From Citrus sinensis (lineage: Eukaryota > Streptophyta > Magnoliopsida > Sapindales > Rutaceae), in contig NC_068557.1 of the NCBI RefSeq assembly GCF_022201045.2, positions 2,232,001 to 2,296,000 on the forward strand: 64,000 bases of DNA. Reading direction: 5' to 3'. The notes below the pieces were generated by a model. It did not search any database. It had not been told where the DNA came from and saw nothing but the letters and a program-made list of their open reading frames with translations. A program made the translations under genes and the position numbers. Positions 13,737 through 25,583 of this stretch are shown piece after piece. How positions within the stretch are numbered: the first letter of the stretch is position 1; each line of letters opens with the position of its first letter.

Positions 13737-13886
13737 TCAAATTTTCACAGCATGGAAGTGTCCTTTTTCTTCTTGGTAGAGACTCAGGCTGCTAATGAGA
13801 TTGGTTTCTTCTTCCCCACCACCACCAGCACCACCCATCTTGTATTGTTGCCCATGTGAAAGTATTGAAGAATTTCCACTATGCAT
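13737..13886 (-). CDS. Small unexplained ORF (49 aa), possibly a peptide gene or a 3' terminal exon
   Basis: Minus-strand frame from ATG 13886 to TGA 13737. The product is polar, with a Gly-rich stretch, three consecutive Glu and the C-terminal part LISSLSLYQEEKGHFHAVKI. It has a balanced, protein-like composition in a window where neighbouring frames read as low-complexity AT translation, and the DNA is less AT-rich than its flanks. It could be the last exon of a gene whose earlier exons lie at higher coordinates, a short peptide gene, or a remnant. I do not recognise the family and found no convincing upstream exon. Confidence 0.35.
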   Translation of the reverse strand: MHSGNSSILSHGQQYKMGGAGGGGEEETNLISSLSLYQEEKGHFHAVKI

Positions 13887-14581
13887 TTAGCTTTATTTAG
13901 GTGCAGTTTGGTTTAACATCATTGATTATTGATTCCAAAAGATAATTTGTTTTGTGAAGAGGTGACAAATAGGATCTATTTAGTTTGCGGTTCAAAAACA
14001 AATTAAGGAAATCTAGATAAAACAAAACAGAGCTCCTATATCCCAACAATAATTTGGGCTTATGGTCTCTTCATTTGGGCTTAAACTATATTGCATTTGA
14101 TGAAGTAAAAGAGAGCCAGCCCACCTAAATTTGTTGGCTTGATTGTGAATCCCCTAACATCTTCATTGCAATTCGTTTTCTGAATTTGGGTGCATTTCAA
14201 AATAAGAGAGGGTGAATCTTTAGACCATTTTTGGTATGTCCAGCATTCTTCTCTCTCTCTCTTTGAATTGTCAAAACTGGAATTGCTTAATTTTCAATTA
14301 ATTCACTTCAACTAAATAAACATGCTATCAATTTGATTATTCAAATTGTGTAAATGCCCTAAATTAGATTAATAAATTGGAAGTGGATTAGAGAATTTCC
14401 ACGACATTTTAAAACAGTTGTATAATAAACGAATTTATCCTTTTTTAAAAAATAAAATTAATCTTTTCTAATGTCTATTAGAAACTAAAACCCCTTCAAA
14501 TCCATATGAAAAAAGAAGTCTATTACTTTGAGTTGTTGAGAGATTCACACATCTTTATTCTTACCCATGCATGCTTACATA

Positions 14582-14776
14582 TAGAGATGGCAATTTTTTT
14601 TGTTGGGATGGGATTCTATAGGATCCTGACCCATTTGGAACGAGTTTAGAACATATTTTTGTCTCAAAAAAATAAATGGATGAGAATGAGACATTTTTTC
14701 ATCTCATTTGCATTTACGGGACAATATTAGAATTGACAAATCCCATCTCCTCCCGTTCCATTGCCAACCCTAGCTG
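14582..14776. mobile_element. Degenerate short inverted-repeat element (gagatggcaa ... ttgccaaccctag)
   Basis: Imperfect terminal inverted repeats built around atggcaat/attgcca enclose about 195 bp containing gggatggg and tcccgttccat. A related, more degraded segment lies at 15193-15360 (aatggcttg ... cattaccaaccc). The words resemble common plant MITE-like repeats, but no target duplication was identified. Confidence 0.4.
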
Positions 14777-14957
14777 TTGGTTTGGTTTATTATTATATTA
14801 TTGAATTATTGGATATTTTAACATGACTGAAGTTGATTAATGTCCAAATTTATAGTTTTTAAAATATAAGTCTTAATATTAACGTGCAATAAAAGCAGAG
14901 AGACAAATAAAAAATCTAACATAAAATTATATTCGAACATACATATAGTCAAAATAA

Positions 14958-15191
14958 AACTAATATTTAATTATTTTACTTTATATTTATTCAAGATTCT
15001 TGCTATATTAAAAAATGATGATTCTTAAAAGAAAAAAAATCAAAATTTATTTATTTGTATTTGAGATTATTCAGAACTAATATTTAATTATTTTACTTTA
15101 TATTTATTCAAGATTCTTGCTATATTAAAAATGATGATTCTTAAAAGAAAAAAATCAAAATTTATTTATTTATATTTGAGATTATTCAGAA
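14958..15191. repeat. Tandem duplication, 117-bp unit, two copies
   Basis: The unit beginning aactaatatttaattattt at 14958 recurs at 15075 with only a few differences, mainly A-run length, through ttgagattattcaga. The near-identity points to a recent duplication. Confidence 0.85.
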
Positions 15192-15599
15192 TAATGGCTT
15201 GTGATGAGATATTTAACGGGATAAAATTAGGAAAAATTTGTGTCTCCAAAAAAATAAAAGGATGGACCGAAATATTTTTTTATCCCATTTGCATAAAGAA
15301 AACAGAACTAAAATTGATAAATACCGTCTCATCCCGTCCCATTACCAACCCAATTTATATAGCACGTCAATAGGCTAAAACCTTACTTTGATTTTGCCCA
15401 TCCTATTACATCTTTTAATTGAAGAATTTTAGGAAAATTTATTCTGTTTGTATTTTATATTTATGTTTTTCAGCTTTGCTATATTTTATTTAAGGAACAC
15501 CAATTCAATTAAAATATACCACCCCCAAAAGAAACAAAATAATTATTAAACTGCCAAATGCCCAAATTTCATTTTTTTTTTCATTGGCAGAGCTTAAAC

Positions 15600-17093
15600 T
15601 TTGCCTACTTGCATTTTCACTCTCAATTGTGCTACCGAAACAAGCCTCCACTCTTCCCCTCATATACCCAAAACACCCTCCAGCTGGAAACGTGTCACGA
15701 CCACAAGACGCGTGGCCCTCTCTCAAAGAACAAAGCCAGTCCCCAAAAAACCGATCAAAGCCCCCGTTCTTCTTCTTCGCGGACCAAACCCTGACCCGAC
15801 ACCAATCCCGTCTCTGTCTAAAACTCTCTTCAAAGCTTGAAAATTTATGCCTTGAATTCAAAACCCTCAATTGGTTCGTTTTTGTTTTGATGGTTTTCGG
15901 CCAATTTACAGGTACATTTTTTTTTTTTTTTTTGGTTTTAGCTCATTTAATTTTGTTTGGAAACTTTCTACCTTAATTAGTTTACTATATATATATTTTT
16001 TGAATTATGCTTATTTGGGATCAATCATGTCAGGCTGTCAATAATCGAATTGTGTTAACATGAGGACAAAGGTTTTAGTCAAAGAGTTAATAGTGGCACT
16101 GACAATCGTGTCGTTAGTTAATTTTAATATGAAAAGTTTGTAATTTTCACTATTTTTGGGGCAAAACTTGAAGTGGGTAAAGGATAAAAGGAAGTAAGAC
16201 TTGAGTATAGAATTGAAGTTTCAAAGTGAGGCTAGCGGTATGGAAATCTGAACACTACGTGGTTGAAGTGTTGGATATGGTCAACAGAATCACTATCGAA
16301 GTGATGGAACTTAGTAAATGGTCAGGAATTGAAAGTCGAATTGCCTGGTAGATGTTATGAGAGCTGATAACAGGTTAATTCTAAAATCTCCAAAAACAAG
16401 GATTGTATTTGTTTTGTGGTACGCTGAATTGAAATGTAGTTTTGAAAAGGAGCAATCGGTGATAATGCTTACTTCATGTTAGTTTACTGCTAGCGGGATG
16501 GTTGCTATTTAATATGAATGTGTTATTGTCTTGGAAACGCGAATGATAACGTAGTTTGGAGGTCGATGGTTGTTGCTAGAATATAGCCATTGGGATAAAG
16601 AAGCATTTTTTTAATCCATTGCTTAAACTTTTATCCCCGAAACCATTTAAAAGATTCTTTGCTGTCCATGTGATCAATATTTCTTTTGTCTAGTAGTTTT
16701 AGCTAAAAGTTTTCGGTTTTCTGTATAACAATTGATTAGTGGGACTATTGTATTGTATTCAATTGATTAACATGTTCAGGTGGTGAATCCTTACCATTAA
16801 CCGCATTCCTATTTTTGTTAATTTTAAGATATTTGTAGATTTTGTGGTACAAATGTCTGTTTAAAATCAGAAAATTTGAATTCTTTTTTGTTGATTTTGA
16901 TTAGTAGTTACAATTATTTCTTTCTTTTAGGTACCTTCATGGGATCCCTTTGTAGAAAGAATAAAATCATCCCCACAGGAGACTCTGAAGAACTATCTAT
17001 GTGATGTCACATGAAAGACATAAGACCAATGTGAGCAAAACTTGGAAAAGTGCATTTTGATTAAAACTAGATTCGACTATACCCACTGTAAGG
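15600..17093 (+). other. Probable 5' UTR exon, 5' UTR intron and leader of the FRS4-like gene
   Basis: A GC-richer block at about 15640-15910 ends in a good donor (caatttacag followed by gtacat at 15912). A pyrimidine-rich acceptor (tttcttttag, then gtacc) lies at about 16930, with roughly 160 nt of leader before the ATG at 17094. FAR1-family genes commonly have 5' UTR introns. The frames open across the first block overlap one another in several phases and show no domain, so I treat it as untranslated. Exact transcription start unknown. Confidence 0.45.
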
Positions 17094-20000
17094 ATGGATT
17101 CCTATGACATCACTAGCAACACCATTTTGGAGCCTCGTGATGATATGGAATTCGAGTCTCATGAGGCTGCTTATTCATTTTATAAAGAATATGCTAAATC
17201 TATGGGATTTGGTACTGCTAAATTGAGCAGTCGCCGGTCTAGGGCATCAAAGGAATTCATTGATGCAAAATTTTCATGCATAAGATATGGGAACAAGCAA
17301 CAATCTGATGATGCCATAAATCCACGGCCATCTCCAAAAATTGGATGTAAGGCAAGCATGCATGTGAAGAGAAGGCAAAATGGAAAGTGGTTTATTTACA
17401 GCTTTGTAAAGGAGCACAATCACGAGCTTTTACCTGCTCAGGTACATTTCTTTCGTAGTCACCGAAATGTTGATCCACTGAAGAATGATGTTAGGATAAG
17501 GAGGAGGAAGAACCTAGCTGCAGTATCTAAACTCTTCAATGCTTATCAAAATGTTGATTGTTTGGAGACTTATATGAGAAATCAGCATGATAAAGGGCGA
17601 AGCTTGGTTTTAGACCCTGCAGATTCTCAAGTATTGCTAGAATATTTTATGCAGATGCAAGAAGAAAATCCAAAATTCTTCTATGCATTTGATTTGAATG
17701 AAGAGCATCGGTTGAGAAATGTGTTTTGGGTGGATGCCAAAGGCATGGAAGATTACACCAACTTCGGTGATGTAGTTTCCTTTGACTCGACGTATTTCAC
17801 AAACAAGTACAAAATTTCATTGGTTCTTTTTGTTGGAGTTAACCATCATATTCAGCCCACATTGCTTGGTTGTGCATTAATTGCAGATGAAACAGTTTAT
17901 ACTTTTGTTTGGTTACTGCAAACATGGTTTTTAGCAATGGGAGAGCGAGCTCCACAAGTGATACTCACTGATCAAAATAGTGCCATTAAAGCAGCTGTTG
18001 CAGCAGTTTTTCCAGAGACGCGCCATTGTTTCAGTTTGTGGAATGTATTGGAAATGATTCCTAGGCATCTTGAGTATCTAAGCCCGTGGCACGACAATTT
18101 TATGGAAAAATTTTATAAGTGTATATATAGGTCATGGACTGAGGAGCAATTTGAAAAGAGGTGGTGGAAATTAGTTGAAAAGTTTCATCTTAGAGAGGTA
18201 CAATGGATTCAATTGTTGTACGAAGATCGTAAACATTGGGTTCCTACATTCATGAGAGGCATATCTTTTGCTGCATTGTCTACGCCTTCACGTTCTGAGA
18301 GTTTAAACTCTTTGTTTGACAAATATGTGCGTGGAGAAACATCATTGAGAGAGTTTATAGAGCAATACCGAGTGATTCTTGAAGACAGGTATGAAGAGGA
18401 AGCCAAAGCAGATTTTGATGCATGGCATGAAACACCAGAGTTGAAATCTCCATCACCGTTTGAAAAGCAAATGTCACTAGTGTACACACATGAAATTTTC
18501 AAGAAGTTCCAAGTTGAGGTTTTGGGAGCCGCTGCTTGTCATCTTAAAAAGGAAAATGAATTTGAAACGACTACAACGTACGAAGTTAAAGACTTTGAAG
18601 ATAATCAGAATTTTATGGTGGAATGGAATGAGTCAAAATTGGACATATATTGTTCATGTCGTTCATTTGAGTATAAAGGTTATCTCTGTAGACATGCTAT
18701 CATTGTTCTGCAGATGTCTGGTGTTTTCAGCATCCCATCTAAATACATATTGCAAAGATGGACAAATGCTGCTAAGAGCAGGCATGTCATTAGTGAAAGA
18801 CTAGATGAGATGCAGTCTAAGGTACGTCGGTACAATGATCTATGCCGGCGTGCCATTATATTGGGTGAAGAAGGGTCTATCTCACAAGAGAGTTATAGCA
18901 TGGCACTGTCTGCTATCCAAGAAGCTTTGAAGCAATGTGCAAGTCTGAATATTTCTGTCGAAAGCAATGCCAGGCCTATCACCTCAGATGTTCTTTCTGT
19001 ATGTGCCACCGAGGAAGAAAATCAATTTGGTAATACATCTAAAGACAAGGTTCCCTATCCTTTAGTGGTCAACACCAATGGTAATTCTAGCAGAGCTGAT
19101 ACTGGAAGGGGGAAGGGGAGTAATGTAAGTAACACTGCTAAAAAAGGAAAGGTTAGTAGAGATCTAGATAGTTAATGTTGCAGTTTTTTAGTTATTTTGC
19201 TGTTATAATGCTGTTTTGTGGCTCAAGAAAAAAATTCATTGAAACTTGATTCGACTTATGCAGCAGGCAACTCAACAACTTACCTGGAATGTCAGGACTC
19301 AAGATGGCTGCCACCAAATGGTTTGTCTCACTCTCATCTCTAAGCTACTTTAAATTAGGAGATTAGTTCTTATCCTGGCATAATCTTAGATCTGAAATAG
19401 AAGACTATAACCTTAGCGTGGTTGGAACCTTACATCCTATAGCATGGAATTTTACCTGAATTTGTTGCTTCCACTGAAATTATGTGATACAACATCTAAT
19501 TGGTTGACTATAATGCTTTATGTTTGTATAGATTGCATCCAAGGTTGTCTGCTTATCTAAATGAAGACTTTGAGACCATAGATAGAAGTGGGCTGTGCAA
19601 ATGAACTATGTCTGAGTTCAGCCTCCTGGTGATCATTGTTTTGTGCTTATGTTCATAAAATATGTCACATGCTATTAGGTAGTTGTCAGATTGTTACTTA
19701 TGCCGATTTGTTGCTGCTGATGCAGTAGTTTGTTTTATTTATAGTTAAAAATAGGTTATTTAATTATAATAAATTCTGCAATGTTTCACCTAGAACCTAT
19801 TCTATGGCAGCCGGCTCTTTACCATATGGGTTCATTTTTTGTTTCTGGAAAATGATGAGTTTGAAGTTGACTCGTTAGTTCTTGTTGGTTTTTATTTAAT
19901 TCATCCAGTGAGATACACTTTGGTTCTGCATATAGCCATTACTCTTAGTTCTTATATTGCCCTGTTTGCATCTCATGGTAGTTAGAATTATGGTATTATG

Positions 20001-20467
20001 CTGGAGTTATGCAGTTGAAGCCATGCTGTTAAAGCTTGAGCACTGACTTTGCGGTGGTGGTTGATCTTTGATTTAGGCAGTTTGTTCTTATTGATTAAGT
20101 GCATGGTAAACTACCTTTGGTTGTGTCTAGCTGTAACTTAGAATTAACGCTAATGTTCTGGAGAGTTCAAACTCAATTTGGCTTCGGGTTTCAGTCACGG
20201 AATTCATTCCTGTTCATTTATCTCATGTTTGTAACTTGTGTTTCACTTTGTTTGCATCAACTTTCTGTTCACATTGTTGATGGCATGCATTTCCTATAAC
20301 ATTTCATTTCCTTGTGGCAGGAGCTGTCTGACATGAGGCCAACACAGCTACATAATTTTGTGCAAACGCCGTTACAAGTGTTACCAACAATGTTTCATAA
20401 TGTTGCGCCAACACAGTTTCATAACGTGCCTACAACGCATTTGCTGGATAGTCGACTTCCTCGGTAG
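17094..20467 (+). CDS. FRS4: FAR1-RELATED SEQUENCE 4-like protein (transposase-derived transcription factor)
   Basis: A large exon at 17094-19151 carries almost the whole protein. Two small phase-0 exons follow: 19264-19320 and 20321-20467 (stop TAG), giving about 753 residues. Reading through the donor at 19152 would instead end at 19175 (693 residues). Domains: N-terminal FAR1 zinc-binding domain (about residues 15-115, from EPRDDMEFESHEAAY to KEHNHELLP), MULE-type transposase domain (about 205-310, DVVSFDSTYF to the AIKAA and ETRHC region), and SWIM zinc finger with C520, C522, C532 and H534. The protein follows Arabidopsis FRS4 closely along its length. FAR1 family members are nuclear, domesticated Mutator-type transposases acting as transcription factors; FAR1 and FHY3 act in phytochrome A signalling, while FRS4 itself is less well defined. 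The two 3' exons encode a tail ending HNVPTTHLLDSRLPR, similar to the tails of related FRS proteins, which supports the spliced model. Confidence 0.92.
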
Positions 20468-22967
20468 TGTGAGTTTAGCTGCTTGTCTCTGGATTGACAC
20501 GAATTGCCACAGACTTGGCCAGACGAGTAATATAGGTTGCAGTTTTACAAATTTTCTAGGTGCTAACTGCTGACAATGGTCCAAAGTAAAGTGCTTGTTG
20601 TTAGGTTGAAGAAAAATTCTAGTCTTTTTCTTTATTCCCACCCAAGATTAGCAGTGTGGGAGATGATGTACCAATTAATATATATTGTTGTTAAAGTGAG
20701 TACGTACTGTAGGTTGTTAAATTGTGTAGATATAAATTCATGGAAGATTGCCACTTTCACCCTAATGTTTATGATTTTTGCCATGTATGTCCTTACAGTT
20801 TTAATGATAGCTTGTCACCCCTTTTGATACAAAAAATCGCTGACAAAAAAATTGTTCTAAACACAAAACAACTGCTTTTTGGTTAGAAAAATGATAAAGA
20901 AATTGAAGTTGAGAGAATAAAAAATTTAAGTGGGTGCATTTTTTTACCGTATTAGCTATTAAACGATTAAAATGAGTCTAATTTAATTTAAAATGAAACC
21001 AACCTAATATCATAATTTGAACGAAATCTTATATTTGAAATCTCTTTACTTTTAGAAGAAAATCATACACCTAATATTAAACAATAGACAATAAGATAAA
21101 CATTAGGTGACTTGAAGATGCTATCAGCGAGACCAGGAAGAGCACAAAAACAAAAACAGGCAATGGCATCGCATGTTAAGTGGCATGTCTTATGGAAGCT
21201 GCACATGTATATGTAAAAATAATGCGTAATCCCAAGTTCTTGGCTCAGTTTCATGAGACTTATTTTTTGGGTCAACCCAAGAAGTTTGGTTGTTGACTGC
21301 CCCAGAAAGAACCCAAATGCACACAAGATCTTGGCAGAATTTTTAAAATAAGTTCAAATATTTTGTCTCTGATTTTATGCTAATGCCATACAACTGTTGC
21401 ACACAAATGGTTGCTTCCTTTGATTAATTAATTTCAATGTTGGATAAATGATTTACCTGCGTGAAACTTTGACATGCTAAACTATGATGTGGTATCTCTT
21501 CGGTAATTTTTATTTAAATTTCTTCATGTTTTAATATTTTCTATTTTGATATGGGTATTGGGAAGTCTGTTTGGTTTTGACCAAAGATTGACAATTTCTA
21601 ATTGACTCGAGTAAAGCATAAACCCAAAAAAAAAAAAAAAAAAGATGAAAAACTGCATGTAAATAAATATCCGTCTAATAATTTCTTCTTCTTTATCATT
21701 TTTTCCCCTTAACATGATGGTTTTATAAACAACGCTCTTTCTTTTCTTTTCTTTTGAAGTTATGGTTAATAATAAGTTTTTTTTGGGTGAATTATTATTA
21801 TTATTATTATTATTTTGGGTGAATTATTTCAAACCAAGAAGAAAATTATGAAACCTTTTCTCCTGTGGACGTATTTGCTGGGACAGTCATGTTGCACATG
21901 TGCAACATTATTTTAGTACCAATAACGCATGTGACAATTAACAAAAAGGGTATGATTGATTCTTAATTTCTCGTTAAGTATGTTTAGGTTTTTTTTAACC
22001 CTTTTTGTATGCCAGCTAATTGGCAGATCTGCTGCAAAATCTTAGCAGAAAAAAGAAATCAAATTAAATATTTTTTATTAACTTGCCTTTTCAAGAGACA
22101 ATGTTTCTTAAGACTCTTCGATTTTTCAAATTTTTTTTTTTTGTTTCTGATATCACTAACTATTTTCAGGGCAGCTAGTTTCACATATCAAGGGATCTCT
22201 TATTATTACATTACAAGCTAGCTAGAGTTGTTTGAGATCCTCTGCTAAATCTCAACGGAAACGATCTGTTAATTTCTTTTTTAATGTCTTGTATGTCTTT
22301 ATTTATTTTATTTCTTGTTTTTCAAAGTGAGATCCAGAATCTTGTGGATAAGCTTCTTGTAGCATTATTGCCATTGCCTTGTCGGATACTGCCCCTTGCA
22401 AATTATAGTTTCTTGCTCAATAATTAAGAAATAAATAAATAATCATTGCGAATTTGTTCCCAAAATTGGTCATCAAATGAAGGGAAACAATTGGGCTACT
22501 GAATTATTTGTTGTATGATCACTAGATTGAAAATCAAATGTCAAGATTTAATTAATAACTATAATAGAAATGGCCGAATAAGAAATTTTCTAATAAAACA
22601 ACTAGGGCATGAATCATTTTTTTTTTCTCCTAAACACAAAACCCAAATTACATCAAAATCACCATCTCAAAAAAGAATAGAAAAAGAACACATATATTAA
22701 AGAAAAATATAATTTTTTTTTTCGTTTTATTACCATGCAATAAAGTGAAAACCAAAAGAGCATGGACCCTTTTCCTATTTCATATTCAGATCTTGATATG
22801 GATGAGTTTTGAATTCGAGCCACGCAAAAAGTTTCAATTATTATTATGATGAACTTTCAAGATATCACAACCATAATCAAGTGGAAATTTGTTTCTTTTA
22901 TTTAGTTTCTTTGCTCTTGCAGATAACAGACGTCCTCACTTTATTGGGTACAAAAGACATGTGCAAT
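20468..22967. other. 3' flank of FRS4-like gene and intergenic DNA
   Basis: The first few hundred bases probably include the FRS4 3' UTR. The rest is AT-rich with A/T runs and a short (TTA)n at about 21795. No supported gene. Confidence 0.4.
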
Positions 22968-22972
22968 ATAAT

Positions 22973-23131
22973 TGTAACACCCCAAATCTAACACGTGCGG
23001 AGCACGTGAAGAAGGAAGTTACTCACAAATCATTAGTACCCCTTTCTAAATAAGGGTTATTGGCCACCCATAATTCTCAATGAAAGCCCAATTTCCATAA
23101 TTTAATATGTATGGGAATTTGTGGCGTTACA
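22973..23131. mobile_element. Solo LTR of a short-LTR (TRIM-like) retrotransposon
   Basis: The 159-bp segment begins TGTAACACCCC and ends GGCGTTACA, the TG...CA termini usual for plant LTRs. It is flanked by a perfect 5-bp duplication ATAAT (22968-22972 and 23132-23136). No second LTR, primer-binding site or internal region is adjacent, so it is best read as a solo LTR left by recombination. The short length fits the TRIM class. I see no 5S rRNA-like core, so Cassandra is not supported. Confidence 0.8.
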
Positions 23132-23136
23132 ATAAT

Positions 23137-25402
23137 TGTTTCGAGCAATATAACATTATTTTGCAGCTAAACATTATTAAATTACTCAAAATTATACTTT
23201 TATTACTGCAAAATTGTACACAAAAATTAAAGTACTGGTGAGTTATGACTGTATTTGATAATTATCTATTACACTAGATAGTATATATACAAAATATTTT
23301 TCGTTTTCTCATCAAGAAACACTTGATGATGAATAATATCTTCTCTAGAAATCTGTAAAATGTAAATCTGTTTTGCATTTGCATGGAGTTTTATCTTCTT
23401 TAAGATCCACATAAAATGACCAAACGACCGATGGCTTGTGATTCATACAAGATCTTCTTCAATAATATCAATGACCCACAAACATGATCATCTTCATCTT
23501 GAATGGAGCCAGTTTCTATAATCTGCAGTGTGATGATGAGGCAAACGAACGGTGGAGATTACTCGTTCATGAGATCCATTGCTGCGGCTGCATTAATTAT
23601 AATAGACTACTTCCTAGGTAGCACGTTGATGATTCCTATTGAGGAGACAAGGATTCATCCCCTCATGGGTCAATCAAGAACGATGCTGACATTCACTGGA
23701 CCCTATATATATATATATATATTGACATTGCATATGCTTTGCTATTTGCATTGAACATGCCCTCAATTATTTGTCCGAATTTATGGACAAAAAAATTTTG
23801 ATTTGCAAAAGATTCATGTTTTGGCACTACGTATATCTTACTAGTGCAATAATGAATTAAGAAGGACATATAATGAGTTATTCTATTCTGCGTTGAAGAC
23901 ATTCATCTGTCGTAAAGTTTGAATTTAACATTATACAATTATTTTTTGACCTCATTTACTAAATACTATTCATTATTTGTATAATTACTTGAACTCGATT
24001 GACTGCAGACGTAAATCATTTTTATAGTCAGCCGAGTGTTCTCAGGGACTGCTATACAATGATGTTAGATGCTAAAAATTAATGTATTATGTTGTCGAAA
24101 TTTTAATTCGATTTATAAGACATGTAATTTAAATGTCAGTAAAGTGAATTTTTTTTTTTGTAAACTTTCTATGCCAAAAATTAATGATTCCTTTCTTAAA
24201 TTGTACAATTAATAACCAATCCTTGTGATATTGCATTATTTTTGTAAACAGAAATATTTTTAATTGCGGGTTTTCAAAGATATCTTTAATTGAATTTATA
24301 TATTTGCAGTCTTGCAGACATTCATCCTGCAAAGAACCATAAATATTAAAAAAATTATACTGTCATATTAATGATTAATGGACCTGAAATTGCCGCGTCT
24401 TTCAACATCCCATATATATAATAGAGCCATGATGCTTCGTTTACCCAAATCAATTAAAACTCTTTGTTTGGTACTCGCATCCCTCACTTGAAACTTATCC
24501 ATATTGAGTTGTTCTTCTTCAATTATTGGTGGTCTCACTTCCAATTTCCATTTCGCACAAATGGTAAGAAAATGATAGATGAAAAAAAATCATTGCAACT
24601 CTCACACTCATAGGATTTCATTGAAACTAATGGTCCGAATGTTTTATAAAGTGATCGACCTTGATGTAATTTATGTGCCTATGACTTGAAAATAATTGAT
24701 CGTGATGTTTGCTTTAAATATATGTCTGTGTGTGTTAATAATCTTATAATGAAATTTGAACAAATCAGATTATATCTATTGTGATAAATTAAAACTAAAA
24801 AAATAGCGTTGACTTTATAATAAAAGTTGATGTTATAATTACATTTTTTATTACAAAATTAAATCAAGAAATAATGATAGTATTACTTTTAATGCTATCA
24901 AATTAATCAACTTATTAAATTTATTAACTGTGACGAACAAATATATGCATAACTTAAAAATATATTTATATCAAACTACCAATTTTTAAATTTTTTTATT
25001 TAGATGTTAAAAAAAATAATTCCATTATGACATTTCCATTCAAGTCTCTTCAAACTTCAGTTAAATTCATATCTATTTATATTTTAGACAAAAAAAAAAC
25101 GTAATTAATCAGGAATACATCTAGATCGTGCTGGAATCATATATGTTTTAAGCACAATTTGAATATGTGGATTCAAAATAAATCGAGTTTGGATTCAAAA
25201 TTATGGAAAATTCTTCTTCTATACACATGAAAATTGAACATCTTTTTCTTGCAATGAGTTACCATTGGACCGCATTGGTTGTATATATATTTTCACCAAT
25301 CGTATGCAAGTTTATCATTTGCAAAGGCCAAAAAGTAAGAAATATTGTCATTGCAATTTTTGTACCCCAAAAAAAAAAAGGAAAATAAAATAAAATTGGG
25401 TG
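23137..25402. other. Intergenic, no gene seen
   Basis: AT-rich non-coding DNA. The open frame at 23503-23754 ends in a translated TA microsatellite and shows no family resemblance. Confidence 0.4.
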
Positions 25403-25411
25403 ACACGTGGC
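25403..25411. promoter_or_regulatory. ABRE/G-box upstream of LRR copy 1
   Basis: ACACGTGGC with a CACGTG core, about 175 bp before the favoured ATG at 25584 and 55 bp before the TATA box. The paralogue at 45.9 kb has no CACGTG at the corresponding place, so regulation may have diverged. Confidence 0.4.
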
Positions 25412-25465
25412 GTGCACACGATTAGAATCCTTGTCAGGGGCACAATAGTCACAAAATGATCACCG

Positions 25466-25475
25466 CTATATAAAA
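25466..25475 (+). promoter_or_regulatory. TATA box of LRR copy 1
   Basis: ctatataaaa. Transcription would start near 25498, leaving almost no leader for the ATG at 25503 but a normal one for the ATG at 25584. Confidence 0.55.
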
Positions 25476-25583
25476 TTATAAATAACAATATATTCTCTTT
25501 CCATGCCCATGCTCAAAACTCAATCCACTTCACTTCCCAACGTAAACCCAAAACTCATCGTTTCGGATCAAGCAAAAACCAAC

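Noticed and set aside
15505-15976. Several overlapping frames on both strands before the FRS4-like gene
   Set aside because: They overlap in different phases without any domain; the block ends in a splice donor and fits a 5' UTR exon better.
23503-23754. 83-codon plus-strand frame
   Set aside because: No recognisable motif, ends in a translated TA repeat, no sign of codon bias.
25503-25583. Upstream in-frame ATG of LRR copy 1
   Set aside because: It sits at the expected transcription start below the TATA box, and the homologous leader of copy 2 is non-coding.
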